From Candidatus Saccharimonadota bacterium (lineage in GTDB: Bacteria; Patescibacteriota; Saccharimonadia; Saccharimonadales; Saccharimonadaceae), in contig JAFRAU010000008.1 in the NCBI GenBank assembly GCA_017405245.1, positions 1 to 64,000 on the forward strand: a stretch of DNA of 64,000 bases. Direction: 5' to 3'. The position numbers and the translations under genes are program-made. Shown here piece after piece: positions 35,033 to 42,333 of the stretch (the first letter of the stretch is position 1; each line of letters opens with the position of its first letter). The notes beneath the pieces are model-generated. The model did not search any database. It was not told the origin of the DNA and worked only from the letters and a program-made list of their open reading frames with translations.

Positions 35033-35563
35033 TTATTTCTTGTTCCAGCGGTCGATAGCGTCAGCGATAACTTGTTTGGCTTCTTCTGCGTCACCGAATT
35101 TTTCTACTTTGGTGGTACCAGGTTTCTTTAAGTCTTTGTAGTGATTAAAGTGAAACTCAATTTGCTCTAATATACGTTTTGGTAAGTCGGAAAGGGAATT
35201 ATAGGCATCACCATTATTACGGTCGTCTGCGGGAACGCAGATAATTTTGTCGTCGACCTCGCCATCGTCGACAAATTTCATGACGCCGAGAACCTTGGCA
35301 GTAAGATAAATACCGGTAGTCAAAGGTTGGTCAGTAATGATGAGAGCGTCTAGCTCGTCGCCGTCTTCGTCCAAGGTCTGAGGAATAAAACCATAGTTGG
35401 TAGGTTTTGCGAAAGCGATAGGCTCGATACGGTCGAGCATGAAACAGGCCTTCTCCCTATCCCATTCAATTTTGTGGTTACTGTCGGTTGGAATTTCTAC
35501 GACAACGTTAATTTCGCCATCCTTATAATTACCTGGGGTTAAAATTTTGTTAAAATCTGCCAT
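35033..35563 (-). CDS. ppa: Inorganic pyrophosphatase
   Basis: The 176-aa family I PPase has the metal signature DEDGDELDALI near residue 65, VVEIPTDSNHKIEWDRE at the substrate site and YNSLSDLPKRILEQIEFHFNHYKDL. A GGAG site precedes ATG, with a minus-strand TATAAT at 35594-35599. It drives biosynthesis by removing PPi. A divergent second gene starts at 63699. It is convergent with glyQS. Confidence 0.95.
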   Translation of the reverse strand: MADFNKILTPGNYKDGEINVVVEIPTDSNHKIEWDREKACFMLDRIEPIAFAKPTNYGFIPQTLDEDGDELDALIITDQPLTTGIYLTAKVLGVMKFVDDGEVDDKIICVPADDRNNGDAYNSLSDLPKRILEQIEFHFNHYKDLKKPGTTKVEKFGDAEEAKQVIADAIDRWNKK

Positions 35564-35709
35564 GTTACTCCTTTTTTTGATGTAGTTTTATTTATTATAT
35601 CATATTGTAACGGATATGCTTGCGAAAAAGACACATATAGACATATAATTCATATAGAAATTGATTTATTTGGCTAGAATCTTATAGAAATACATATTAT
35701 ATAACTAAA

Positions 35710-36243
35710 ATGACACAAAGGAGAAGTGTGGAGAAAGTTGATGAACATAATTTTGCATTTATTGATGCGCAGAATTTATATAAAAGCTTAAAAAATGCTG
35801 GATGGAAGTTGGACTATCATAAATTTAGAAAATATCTAAGAAAAAGATATAAAATTGTTAAAGCGATTGTTTTTATTGGAAAACAAGAGAGATATAGACA
35901 ACAGTATGCAGCATATCACAGGGCGGGATTTGAATTAGAATTTAAAGAAGCGGTGCCGTACAGAAGAAACGATGGGAAGATAGATATGAAGGCCAATGTG
36001 GACGTAGACTTAACTGTGGGAGTACTTGGAAAATATAATGGTCATTATGATAAAGCCGTAGTAGTAAGTGGGGATGGGGATTTTTTGCCGCTATATTCTT
36101 TTTTGAGAAGATCGGGAAAGTTAAAGGCGATTCTGATACCAAGCTATGATGAAAGGCCACTGGTTTTAGACGAGCAGGAATTAAGGGAATATAGAGTTTT
36201 TATGGATGACCCAATCGAGAAAACAGAGCTCCTAGTTGGCTAA
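35710..36243 (+). CDS. NYN-domain nuclease-like protein (LabA/DUF88 type)
   Basis: The 177-aa protein has FAFIDAQNLYKSL (first Asp, ~18), DVDLTVGVLGKY and VVVSGDGDFLPLYSFLRRSGK, the PIN-like acidic site of NYN proteins. These are thought to process RNA. A terminator follows. It lies just upstream of DGR2. The 146-bp gap before it holds only AT-rich sequence with possible promoter. Confidence 0.82.
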   Translation: MTQRRSVEKVDEHNFAFIDAQNLYKSLKNAGWKLDYHKFRKYLRKRYKIVKAIVFIGKQERYRQQYAAYHRAGFELEFKEAVPYRRNDGKIDMKANVDVDLTVGVLGKYNGHYDKAVVVSGDGDFLPLYSFLRRSGKLKAILIPSYDERPLVLDEQELREYRVFMDDPIEKTELLVG

Positions 36244-36250
36244 TAGTAGC

Positions 36251-36277
36251 AAAAATGCCCCTGCGTGAGGCATTTTT
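36251..36277 (+). terminator. Intrinsic terminator after the NYN gene
   Basis: AAAAATGCC pairs with GGCATTTTT around a nine-base loop. Confidence 0.85.
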
Positions 36278-36329
36278 ATCGCACTGCTCTGGGCGGTACC
36301 GTAGGAGTTTATCCCTACGGCGGCGTGAT

Positions 36330-36391
36330 CCAGTCTGCATAGCCTGACTCCGGAAAATGATTCTGGTCGGGGAGCCCGCGGGAGGGATTGC
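36330..36391 (+). repeat. 62-bp direct repeat, copy 1
   Basis: This 62-bp segment recurs exactly at 36483-36544. It is GC-rich against an AT-rich background (contains GACTCCGGAAAATG and GGAGCCCGCGGGAGGG). A hairpin CCGTAGG/CCTACGG (36299-36320) lies just before it. Confidence 0.9.
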
Positions 36392-36482
36392 TTTATAAAG
36401 ATAAAGTCATAGCCCTGTGCTAACGTGCGCCTAATTACATGATAAAGGACTTTTTGTAAAAAAGCAAGTACCTTGTACTTAA

Positions 36483-36544
36483 CCAGTCTGCATAGCCTGA
36501 CTCCGGAAAATGATTCTGGTCGGGGAGCCCGCGGGAGGGATTGC
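36483..36544 (+). repeat. 62-bp direct repeat, copy 2, plus partial third
   Basis: It is identical to 36330-36391. A truncated third copy (GACTCCGGAAAA, ~36549) follows. The pair lies 56 bp before the promoter of the DGR2 target gene. I see no gene in 36279-36599. Confidence 0.9.
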
Positions 36545-36599
36545 ATGGCATGACTCCGGAAAAAATGTGGTATTTGTGGAAAAGTGAATAAAAAAACAC

Positions 36600-36628
36600 T
36601 TGCTTTATGGTTTTCGGTTATGTATAAT
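36600..36628 (+). promoter_or_regulatory. Promoter of DGR2 target gene
   Basis: TTGCTT (36600-36605) and TATAAT (36623-36628) are 17 bp apart. A ~60-nt leader with a strong GGGAGGT site precedes ATG 36698. Confidence 0.75.
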
Positions 36629-36697
36629 GGATTTATCGAGGCTGTCTTAGCATAGTCTTGGGAGATTAAATATACAAAATATAAGGGAGGTCCAAAG

Positions 36698-38752
36698 ATG
36701 GGCAAAATAAATCAGCCTAATCGGACGCGCGGTAGCCTAGCTAGTAGATCGAGGCTAGGGATAATCGCACGCTTCAAGGGTTCGAGGACGGCTAGAAAGA
36801 TCTTTACGGGTGCAGTACCAGTATTTTTGCTGGCGTTTGTGGCGGCTTTTATGTCGACATCAATTTTTGCTCCGGCAGAATTGTCGGATGCGGCAACACA
36901 AGTTAGTGCAACACTAAACGAGGTCGATTACTTTATCAACATTGACTCTGAGGCGGTAGCTATCAATGTTGATGCATATCCTGGTGAAGGTAGAACATCA
37001 GTTGTAAAGAGCACAGTTAAAACTAAGACAAATGCGCCGGGTGGCTATAAGTTATATCTCGGTATGGATTCCTCTGCGACTAGCACTGGTCTCTGTCTTG
37101 AAACGGATTCGTCTGAGTGTATAAGTACTCTGACGGCGGCGACACCTGCGTCGCAGTCGGTACTAGCGGCGAATACCTGGGGCTATGCAATTTCAAGTAG
37201 TTCTTCTGGGGTACCAAGTACTTGGACGACGGTACCGTCAGTCGTGACTAATGCGGTTCCGTCTGAGGTCACACAGACTTTTGCGGCCGTACCGGAGAGC
37301 GGTGATGATCAGCTAATCCAGAGTGGTAGCGCAAATGCGACATCAGCTTCTGATACCAACTATACTCCCGTAGATGTGTATTATGGAGTTCGTGCAACGA
37401 TTGCTAAGCCGGCTGGTACTTATTCTAATACAGTAGCTTATACAGCAGTAGGGAACGCATCTACTACTCCGACTGTCTTTGGACTTTCACCGGCGACTTA
37501 TGCTAGGCCGTCGACACTTTCAGCATCAAGTGTAGGAACAGCATCAACACAGACACTAGTTGCGACTACTAGTATTTATACTAACTGGCCGGGGGCTAGT
37601 ACACCAGAAACTGCTCCGACAATTACCTTAACTGGTGGACCAAAGAACACGACTTATACTTGTACGAATCCAACACAGTACGTAGAAAATAGTGTGCTAA
37701 AAGTATCCTGTACACTCCCACAGGCTTATGCGGCAAACTATACTATGAGGATTCAGGTACCGGATTTTGGCATTGACTATTCGCAACCATATCAGTATAC
37801 AACTACTTGGTCAACCGTATCGTTCATGCAGGAGATGCCATTCGGGCCGTCTACGACGACAACTACATCTAGCCCTACTAACCAAAAAGTTTGTGATACG
37901 GCAGGTACAGTAACAACTTCTATGGTAAACGCAACGTCAGCGAAGGTGCCAGAAGTGTTCCTAGCGGATGTGAGAAGTGCGGATAAAGGTGGCTATATTC
38001 AGAGCGGCAAATATCGCATTAGAAAGCTCGCAGACCAGCACTGCTGGATGACAGAGAACTATGCCTTCCCACAACAGACTTCGCAGTATTATTACAGCTA
38101 TGATACCAACCTTACTCAGGATATGGGTTCAAGTCTCGGATATACGACTCTTAGTAGCGGTGTAATCAGGTGGAGACCATCTAATAACTACATCACACAA
38201 AGCGATCTAACATCTTGTCCATCTGGTGGTCCGACAGATACGACTGTGACGAATGATCACACCTACTATGGCTACGGCTCATCATGTAGCTCTGATACAG
38301 CGACTACGGCCGATACGACTTCGACTTCTGGTCAAGCAGCAGAAACACAAAAGATTGGTGCCTACTACAACTGGGCTGCGGCAACAGCTAGGTCTGGTGG
38401 CGACAGTGGGGATGCGCCAAACAGTGTGTGTCCGTACGGATGGAGACTACCGAGCGGCGGAAGTAGCAGTACAGATTATTCCTTCGCAAAGCTCATGAAT
38501 ACTTATGGGTATGGCAACAACTCCACCGGCTCTACCAAAGCCCGCCGGTATCCGCTTTCGTATATATTCTCCGGCAACTACTACTGGGGTAATGGTAACC
38601 TGAACAATCAGGGCGCGTACGGCTACTGGTGGTCTACTTCGGCGTATTCTAGTACCAATGCTTACCATTTGTACATGAATAGCTCGGTACTTAGTCCGCA
38701 GCATAACAATAATAAGGCCTACGGCTTTTCTCTCCGTTGCGTCGCCCTCTAA
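36698..38752 (+). CDS. DGR2 variable target protein, surface FISUMP/C-type-lectin-like
   Basis: The 684-aa protein has a basic N-terminus and a signal or anchor helix (GAVPVFLLAFVAAFMSTSIF, ~45-65). A Ser/Thr-rich beta domain follows with GTYSNTVAYTAVGN (~240), then an Ig-like linker and a FISUMP domain (~385-684; LADQHCWMTENY, CPYGWRLPSGG, YWWSTS, SLRCVAL). Its last ~70 codons are VR2. The fold matches known DGR targets, where varied residues line the ligand-binding face. It is probably displayed on the cell surface; the ligand (host cell or phage) is unknown. Confidence 0.92.
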   Translation: MGKINQPNRTRGSLASRSRLGIIARFKGSRTARKIFTGAVPVFLLAFVAAFMSTSIFAPAELSDAATQVSATLNEVDYFINIDSEAVAINVDAYPGEGRTSVVKSTVKTKTNAPGGYKLYLGMDSSATSTGLCLETDSSECISTLTAATPASQSVLAANTWGYAISSSSSGVPSTWTTVPSVVTNAVPSEVTQTFAAVPESGDDQLIQSGSANATSASDTNYTPVDVYYGVRATIAKPAGTYSNTVAYTAVGNASTTPTVFGLSPATYARPSTLSASSVGTASTQTLVATTSIYTNWPGASTPETAPTITLTGGPKNTTYTCTNPTQYVENSVLKVSCTLPQAYAANYTMRIQVPDFGIDYSQPYQYTTTWSTVSFMQEMPFGPSTTTTTSSPTNQKVCDTAGTVTTSMVNATSAKVPEVFLADVRSADKGGYIQSGKYRIRKLADQHCWMTENYAFPQQTSQYYYSYDTNLTQDMGSSLGYTTLSSGVIRWRPSNNYITQSDLTSCPSGGPTDTTVTNDHTYYGYGSSCSSDTATTADTTSTSGQAAETQKIGAYYNWAAATARSGGDSGDAPNSVCPYGWRLPSGGSSSTDYSFAKLMNTYGYGNNSTGSTKARRYPLSYIFSGNYYWGNGNLNNQGAYGYWWSTSAYSSTNAYHLYMNSSVLSPQHNNNKAYGFSLRCVAL

Positions 38753-38756
38753 TTAG
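38544..38756 (+). repeat. DGR2 variable repeat (VR2)
   Basis: This 213-bp segment aligns without gaps to the reverse complement of 41251-41463. I count 14 differences, every one at a template A (to G, T or C). The last ~27 bp, including the stop, are identical to the template although they contain A residues, which fits the homing region where cDNA starts. Confidence 0.96.
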
Positions 38757-38765
38757 CAACCTGGC

Positions 38766-38785
38766 GGTGCGACCTCTGTCGCACC
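38766..38785 (+). promoter_or_regulatory. Hairpin just downstream of VR2
   Basis: GGTGCGAC, CTCT, GTCGCACC: an eight-bp stem with a four-nt loop, nine bases after VR2 ends. In Bordetella phage BPP-1 a hairpin of similar size just past VR is needed for efficient homing. Confidence 0.75.
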
Positions 38786-38818
38786 CCAAGTTGCGAGAGA
38801 AAACGGTGGAAAAGTGAG

Positions 38819-38887
38819 CCCTTGGACCATAGATTTCCACGGGGACAAGCGAAGCGCTGTTCCCTGGAAATCTGGTATCACCAAGGG
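38819..38887 (+). repeat. Long imperfect hairpin between VR2 and accessory gene
   Basis: CCCTTGG pairs with CCAAGGG (38881-38887), AGATTTCCA with TGGAAATCT, then GGGACA with TGTTCC and AGCG with CGCT. The near-continuous stem covers 69 bp. It may stabilise the target mRNA end or regulate the RT operon. Confidence 0.75.
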
Positions 38888-38969
38888 CGAACGCCGTAAG
38901 ATGGAGCAAAGAAAGTAAAAGTAAAATTTTTTCCTGAAATTGAATAGACTAAACCAACTGGGAGATAAA

Positions 38970-39944
38970 ATGGTCAAGCAAGCGCAACTGCCACTAAAAA
39001 TAGAATCAAAAAAGGGAATTCCCGCGCCTGTGGCGCGGCAAATTTTTAGCTCGAAAAATAAGGTAGCTAAGAAAGTAGTACCTAAGAAGAAGGCATATGA
39101 TAGACTGATGGAACAAGTGGAAGAATATGACAAGAAAAGACTGAAACAAAAGAATGATGAGAAGGCGGCAGTGCAGAGAAAAATTGCGACGAGGTACCAA
39201 GAGATAAAGTCGAAAGTATTTGAAATGGAAATGACTAATAATTCACGAGTGATAGTCTTTTCTTCTGGACCAGGGTGGTATAAAATTGGCGGAAAATCCG
39301 CCCTTATTTATGTCCACATGCTGGCGCCAAGAATCGGGATAGAGCCTTCGATTAAAATAGACCGGGATTTTTATTCTAAATTCGAAGAGGGAATAGTCTC
39401 AATAAGACACCTGGACCTGTTGAAAGAAAACTTTGAGAAAATCGGGGTGAAGGTAGAGAGCGAGACTAGCGAGATGGTGATATTCAAGCTAGAAAAGCCA
39501 GTGACGAAGACGGAAATGAGGACGATTAAGAATATCAGGGACGAGAGGGAACAGAGGGTTAATCAAATTGTGGAAACAAAGAAAGTCTACCCTTCTATTT
39601 CTGCTTTAATGCGCAAAATTAATCAAGATATGCGCAATAAATATATTCATTGCGCGGGAAATGATAGGACCTATATTATAGAAGACCTTGCGAAGACGAC
39701 ACTGAAATCGACGGTGGATTTGACGTTAATATCTAATGGTGTGATTGAAGCAAGGAACGGTCTTCTTGTGATTTATAAGAGAAATGAGGAATTGAAGGCT
39801 TACCTCATGAATCTAATGGAACTCGGAATATTCGAAGTGAAAGAAACGCTAAGAATGGAAAATGATTTGGTGGATGTAAACACCATGATTAAAGCTGAGC
39901 TGAAAAAGATAGGAGGAAAGAATAATGATACCGGAAAGGTATAA
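38970..39944 (+). CDS. DGR2 accessory protein, MutS-domain-I-like plus helical bundle
   Basis: ATG 38970 follows GGGAG by five bases. The 324-aa protein has a long basic N-terminus (KNKVAKKVVPKKKAYDRLMEQ), a MutS-domain-I-like region (~95-190; RVIVFSSGPGWYKIGGKSALIYVHMLAP) and a helical C-terminal part (~215-310; YPSISALMRKINQDMRNKYIHC). It is a paralogue of 1677-2513 in the same operon position. The predicted role is RNA or RT binding during mutagenic retrohoming. It overlaps the RT gene by 20 bp. Confidence 0.72.
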   Translation: MVKQAQLPLKIESKKGIPAPVARQIFSSKNKVAKKVVPKKKAYDRLMEQVEEYDKKRLKQKNDEKAAVQRKIATRYQEIKSKVFEMEMTNNSRVIVFSSGPGWYKIGGKSALIYVHMLAPRIGIEPSIKIDRDFYSKFEEGIVSIRHLDLLKENFEKIGVKVESETSEMVIFKLEKPVTKTEMRTIKNIRDEREQRVNQIVETKKVYPSISALMRKINQDMRNKYIHCAGNDRTYIIEDLAKTTLKSTVDLTLISNGVIEARNGLLVIYKRNEELKAYLMNLMELGIFEVKETLRMENDLVDVNTMIKAELKKIGGKNNDTGKV

Positions 39945-41082
39945 GAGACGCAACGGCCAGGAATTTTCTGAATGGCTATTTCACATGCTTTTCTTGGCAT
40001 ATTTAGATGCGAGGAAAGGAAAGCGAAAGACCGAAGATGAGAAGAAGTTTGAAGAAAATGCAGTGGAAAATTTGCTGAGACTAAGAGATGATATTTTGGA
40101 AAGGAAGTATGAGCCAAGTGCCGGGATAGCTTTTACAGTGCATGATCCGGTGCTGAGAGAAATTTTTGCGGCGCCGTTTAGAGATAGGGTGGTGCATCAT
40201 TTTATTTATAATATGGTGGCAGAATGGTGGGACAAGCGGCTAATATATGATTCTTATTCTTGTAGAGTGGGGAAAGGTGTGCTGAAAGGAATACAGAGGC
40301 TCAGAAAGCAGGAAAATTCGGCAATCAGAGAGTTCAAGGAGCCAGTCTATATTGTGAAGATGGATATACAGGGATATTTTATGAGCTTACCAAGGAAAAA
40401 TTTGTATGAGCAGGCAGTAGAAGGATTAAAACAACAATTTGGAAACAGTAGAGTGGAGACAAACGGACACGAGAAATGGCCACGAGAGTATTATGTGATA
40501 AAGTATTTGTGGCGAAAAATTATTTTTGACGACCCGACTAAGGGAGTGAAAAAGCGGGGTAATCCGAAAGAGTGGCTAGTAATGCCGACTTCTAAGAGCC
40601 TGTTTTGCCAGCCGGAAGGTATTGGCATAGTGATTGGGAATTTGTCGTCGCAGCTACTTTCTAATATTTATTTAGATGCACTGGATAGATATATAAAATT
40701 TACGTTAGGATATAAATACTATGGTAGATACGTGGACGATTTTTTCATTTTAGTTCCTAAAAGTAAGTTAGAGATGGCGATGCGAGATGTGGAGGTGATA
40801 CGAGTGTTTTTATCTGGACTAGGGCTAAAACTTCATCCGAAAAAGCTTTACGTGCAGAATATTAATCGGGGTACGACGTTCCTCGGTACGAGAGTGTATC
40901 CGAATCGGATTTTGCCAGGGCCGAGAATTGTGAAGCGGTACAAGTTGGCGGTAAGAAAAGTAGCGAATGGACGAGCGGATATTAGTACACTAGTATCCTA
41001 TATGGGGCTAGTAAAACATTTTAAGTCGACGAAAATTCAGAAGAAGATTTTTGATAGCGTGGGGTGGGAATATAACGCGTAA
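39925..41082 (+). CDS. DGR2 reverse transcriptase
   Basis: ATG 39925 follows GGAGG. The 385-aa RT has MDIQGYF, IGNLSSQ near residue 237 and YVDD near 269, and aligns along its length with the DGR1 RT (shared REIFAAPFRDRVVHH, GYKYYGRYVDDF, DSVGWEY). The IGxxxSQ motif marks it as DGR type. It would convert TR2 RNA to A-mutated cDNA for VR2. RT1 and RT2 are similar but clearly diverged, so the duplication is not recent. Confidence 0.95.
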   Translation: MIPERYKRRNGQEFSEWLFHMLFLAYLDARKGKRKTEDEKKFEENAVENLLRLRDDILERKYEPSAGIAFTVHDPVLREIFAAPFRDRVVHHFIYNMVAEWWDKRLIYDSYSCRVGKGVLKGIQRLRKQENSAIREFKEPVYIVKMDIQGYFMSLPRKNLYEQAVEGLKQQFGNSRVETNGHEKWPREYYVIKYLWRKIIFDDPTKGVKKRGNPKEWLVMPTSKSLFCQPEGIGIVIGNLSSQLLSNIYLDALDRYIKFTLGYKYYGRYVDDFFILVPKSKLEMAMRDVEVIRVFLSGLGLKLHPKKLYVQNINRGTTFLGTRVYPNRILPGPRIVKRYKLAVRKVANGRADISTLVSYMGLVKHFKSTKIQKKIFDSVGWEYNA

Positions 41083-41094
41083 GGTTATTTTATG

Positions 41095-41219
41095 ATTTTT
41101 TGATGTCGCTTATGGCTTTTTTGATGCCGCTTATTGTTTTTTTGATGTCGCTTATGGTTTTTTTGATGTTGCTTATGGTTTTTTGATGTTGCTTATGGTT
41201 TTGGGTGTTGTTTATGGCT
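41095..41219 (+). repeat. Tandem ~21-bp repeats between RT2 and TR2
   Basis: About six degenerate copies of a unit like TTTTTTGATGTCGCTTATGG. The T-runs may end RT transcription on the plus strand, while TR2 RNA would run into them from the other side. Confidence 0.85.
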
Positions 41220-41250
41220 TCGGTGGGGGCCTGGAAAGTTCACTGAATAA

Positions 41251-41463
41251 CTAATTAGAGGGCGACGCAACGGAGAGTTAAGCCGTTGGCCTTATTATTG
41301 TTATTCTGCGGATTAAGTTCCGAGCTATTCATGTTCAAATTGTAAGCATTGGTACTAGAATTTGCCGAAGTAGACCACCAGTTGCCGTTCGTGCCCTGAT
41401 TGTTCAGGTTACCATTACCCCAGTAGTAGTTGCCGGAGAATATATACGAAAGCGGATACTGGC
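41251..41463 (-). repeat. DGR2 template repeat (TR2), antisense to RT
   Basis: Minus-strand template for VR2, 213 bp, no indels, with AAC/AAT-type codons at varied sites. It lies 168 bp after the RT stop and points towards it, as in DGR1. TR1 and TR2 differ, so each RT probably serves its own target, though exchange is possible. Confidence 0.95.
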
Positions 41464-41791
41464 ATAGCCCTGGGACTTAGAGGTAGCTTTAATCAAGTTA
41501 GTGGCGTACCACTAACGGAGAAATTCGCTTTTATGCGGCGCTTTCTTGACTTTTATAGTTTTTGGCGTCGCGTGTTTTTGCGGGTTATCCTCAACTTTGC
41601 AGTTTTTAAGGAGCGCCGCGTTTTTTGCGAGATGTGATCTTGTAAAAACAAGAGTACCTCCGAATTTTCCATCTTTTATTCTGGCAAGGAACAACTTTTT
41701 AAATCTCCCGTTCCTTGGCGAATAAAGGCCCCCTGGGGATATTATATAATACGGAATTAATGGTAGCAGTAGCCGAACTCTTGAAAATAAT
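41464..41791. other. TR2 upstream flank with 8-bp hairpin
   Basis: GTTAGTGG (41497-41504), CGTA, CCACTAAC (41509-41516) is a perfect eight-bp, four-nt-loop hairpin 33 bp from the TR2 edge; it would lie in the 5' leader of TR2 RNA. No plus-strand gene is visible. A minus-strand ORF at 41512-41949 has no start signal or recognisable domain. Confidence 0.55.
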
Positions 41792-41965
41792 ATGAGATTA
41801 GCCTTCAAACAGTCCACCAATATCATTGTTGATTTACAGCGTCTAGGCCTACCGGACGAAAAGAGCGTTGGGGTAGTAAAAAGACGTGCTAAGAAATTGG
41901 GCAAAAAATGTAGAATAATGGTAATTACAAAAACGAAGAAAATCATCAAGTTTTACAATGAGTAA
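41792..41965 (+). CDS. Small basic protein, 57 aa, doubtful
   Basis: The peptide begins MRLAFKQSTNIIVDLQ and is Lys/Arg-rich (VVKRRAKKLGKKCR). Its ATG overlaps the stop of an 11-codon ORF (MVAVAELLKII, 41759-41794) that starts shortly after a TATAAT box, suggesting coupling. I do not recognise it; it could be chance. Confidence 0.35.
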   Translation: MRLAFKQSTNIIVDLQRLGLPDEKSVGVVKRRAKKLGKKCRIMVITKTKKIIKFYNE

Positions 41966-41968
41966 GGC

Positions 41969-41998
41969 TTGACGAGGCGGTAATCTATCTGGTATAAT
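41969..41998 (+). promoter_or_regulatory. Promoter of candidate small RNA
   Basis: TTGACG (41969-41974) and TATAAT (41993-41998) are 18 bp apart. Confidence 0.75.
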
Positions 41999-42004
41999 GT
42001 GAGT

Positions 42005-42051
42005 ATTAGAGGTACAGCACTGCTGCATAGCGGAACCAAGGCCTCTTTTTT
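42005..42051 (+). ncRNA. Candidate ~47-nt small RNA
   Basis: It lies between a good promoter and a hairpin (AGAGG 42008-42012 with CCTCT 42042-42046) running into TTTTTT. No ORF fits. It may be an sRNA or an attenuated leader; the only gene near is the ATPase 280 bp on, which has its own promoter. Confidence 0.5.
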
Positions 42052-42136
42052 GTGCTCAGGCGGTCACACATGTGAAAAAATAGGGTTATTATATCGCAGT
42101 GTAGCCGTAGGGTTAAGATTCTTTGGTATACAACGG

Positions 42137-42236
42137 GGAAAAATGCAACTTTTTCCCACGAGTTTGGGATAAAAAATGCAGGTTTTTCCCACGAGTTTGG
42201 GAGAAAAAATGCAACTTTTTCCCACGAGTTTTCTGA
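42137..42236 (+). repeat. 33-bp tandem repeat, three copies
   Basis: Units begin with ATGCA at 42143, 42176 and 42209 (exact 33-bp period) and contain TTTTTCCCACGAGTTTGGGA. They lie just before the 23-bp array and the ATPase promoter. Confidence 0.9.
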
Positions 42237-42297
42237 AAAGTGTATAACAAAATACCTGAAAAGTGTATAACAAAATCCTTGAAAAGTGTATAATGAA
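42235..42297 (+). repeat. 23-bp tandem repeat, three copies
   Basis: GAAAAGTGTATAA recurs at 42235, 42258 and 42281 (23-bp period). The third copy forms the -35 region of the ATPase promoter: TTGAAA 42279-42284, TATAAT 42302-42307, 17-bp spacer. Confidence 0.9.
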
Positions 42298-42333
42298 ATG
42301 ATATAATAGAGACATAATAAGCAGGAGCGTGTT

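Noticed and set aside
36232-36705. Minus-strand ORF with a repeated peptide across the 62-bp repeats
   Set aside because: The peptide repeat is just the DNA repeat translated; no start signal.
41512-41949. 145-codon minus-strand ORF upstream of TR2
   Set aside because: No ribosome-binding site, mixed hydrophobic/basic composition and no domain; it overlaps TR2 leader structure.
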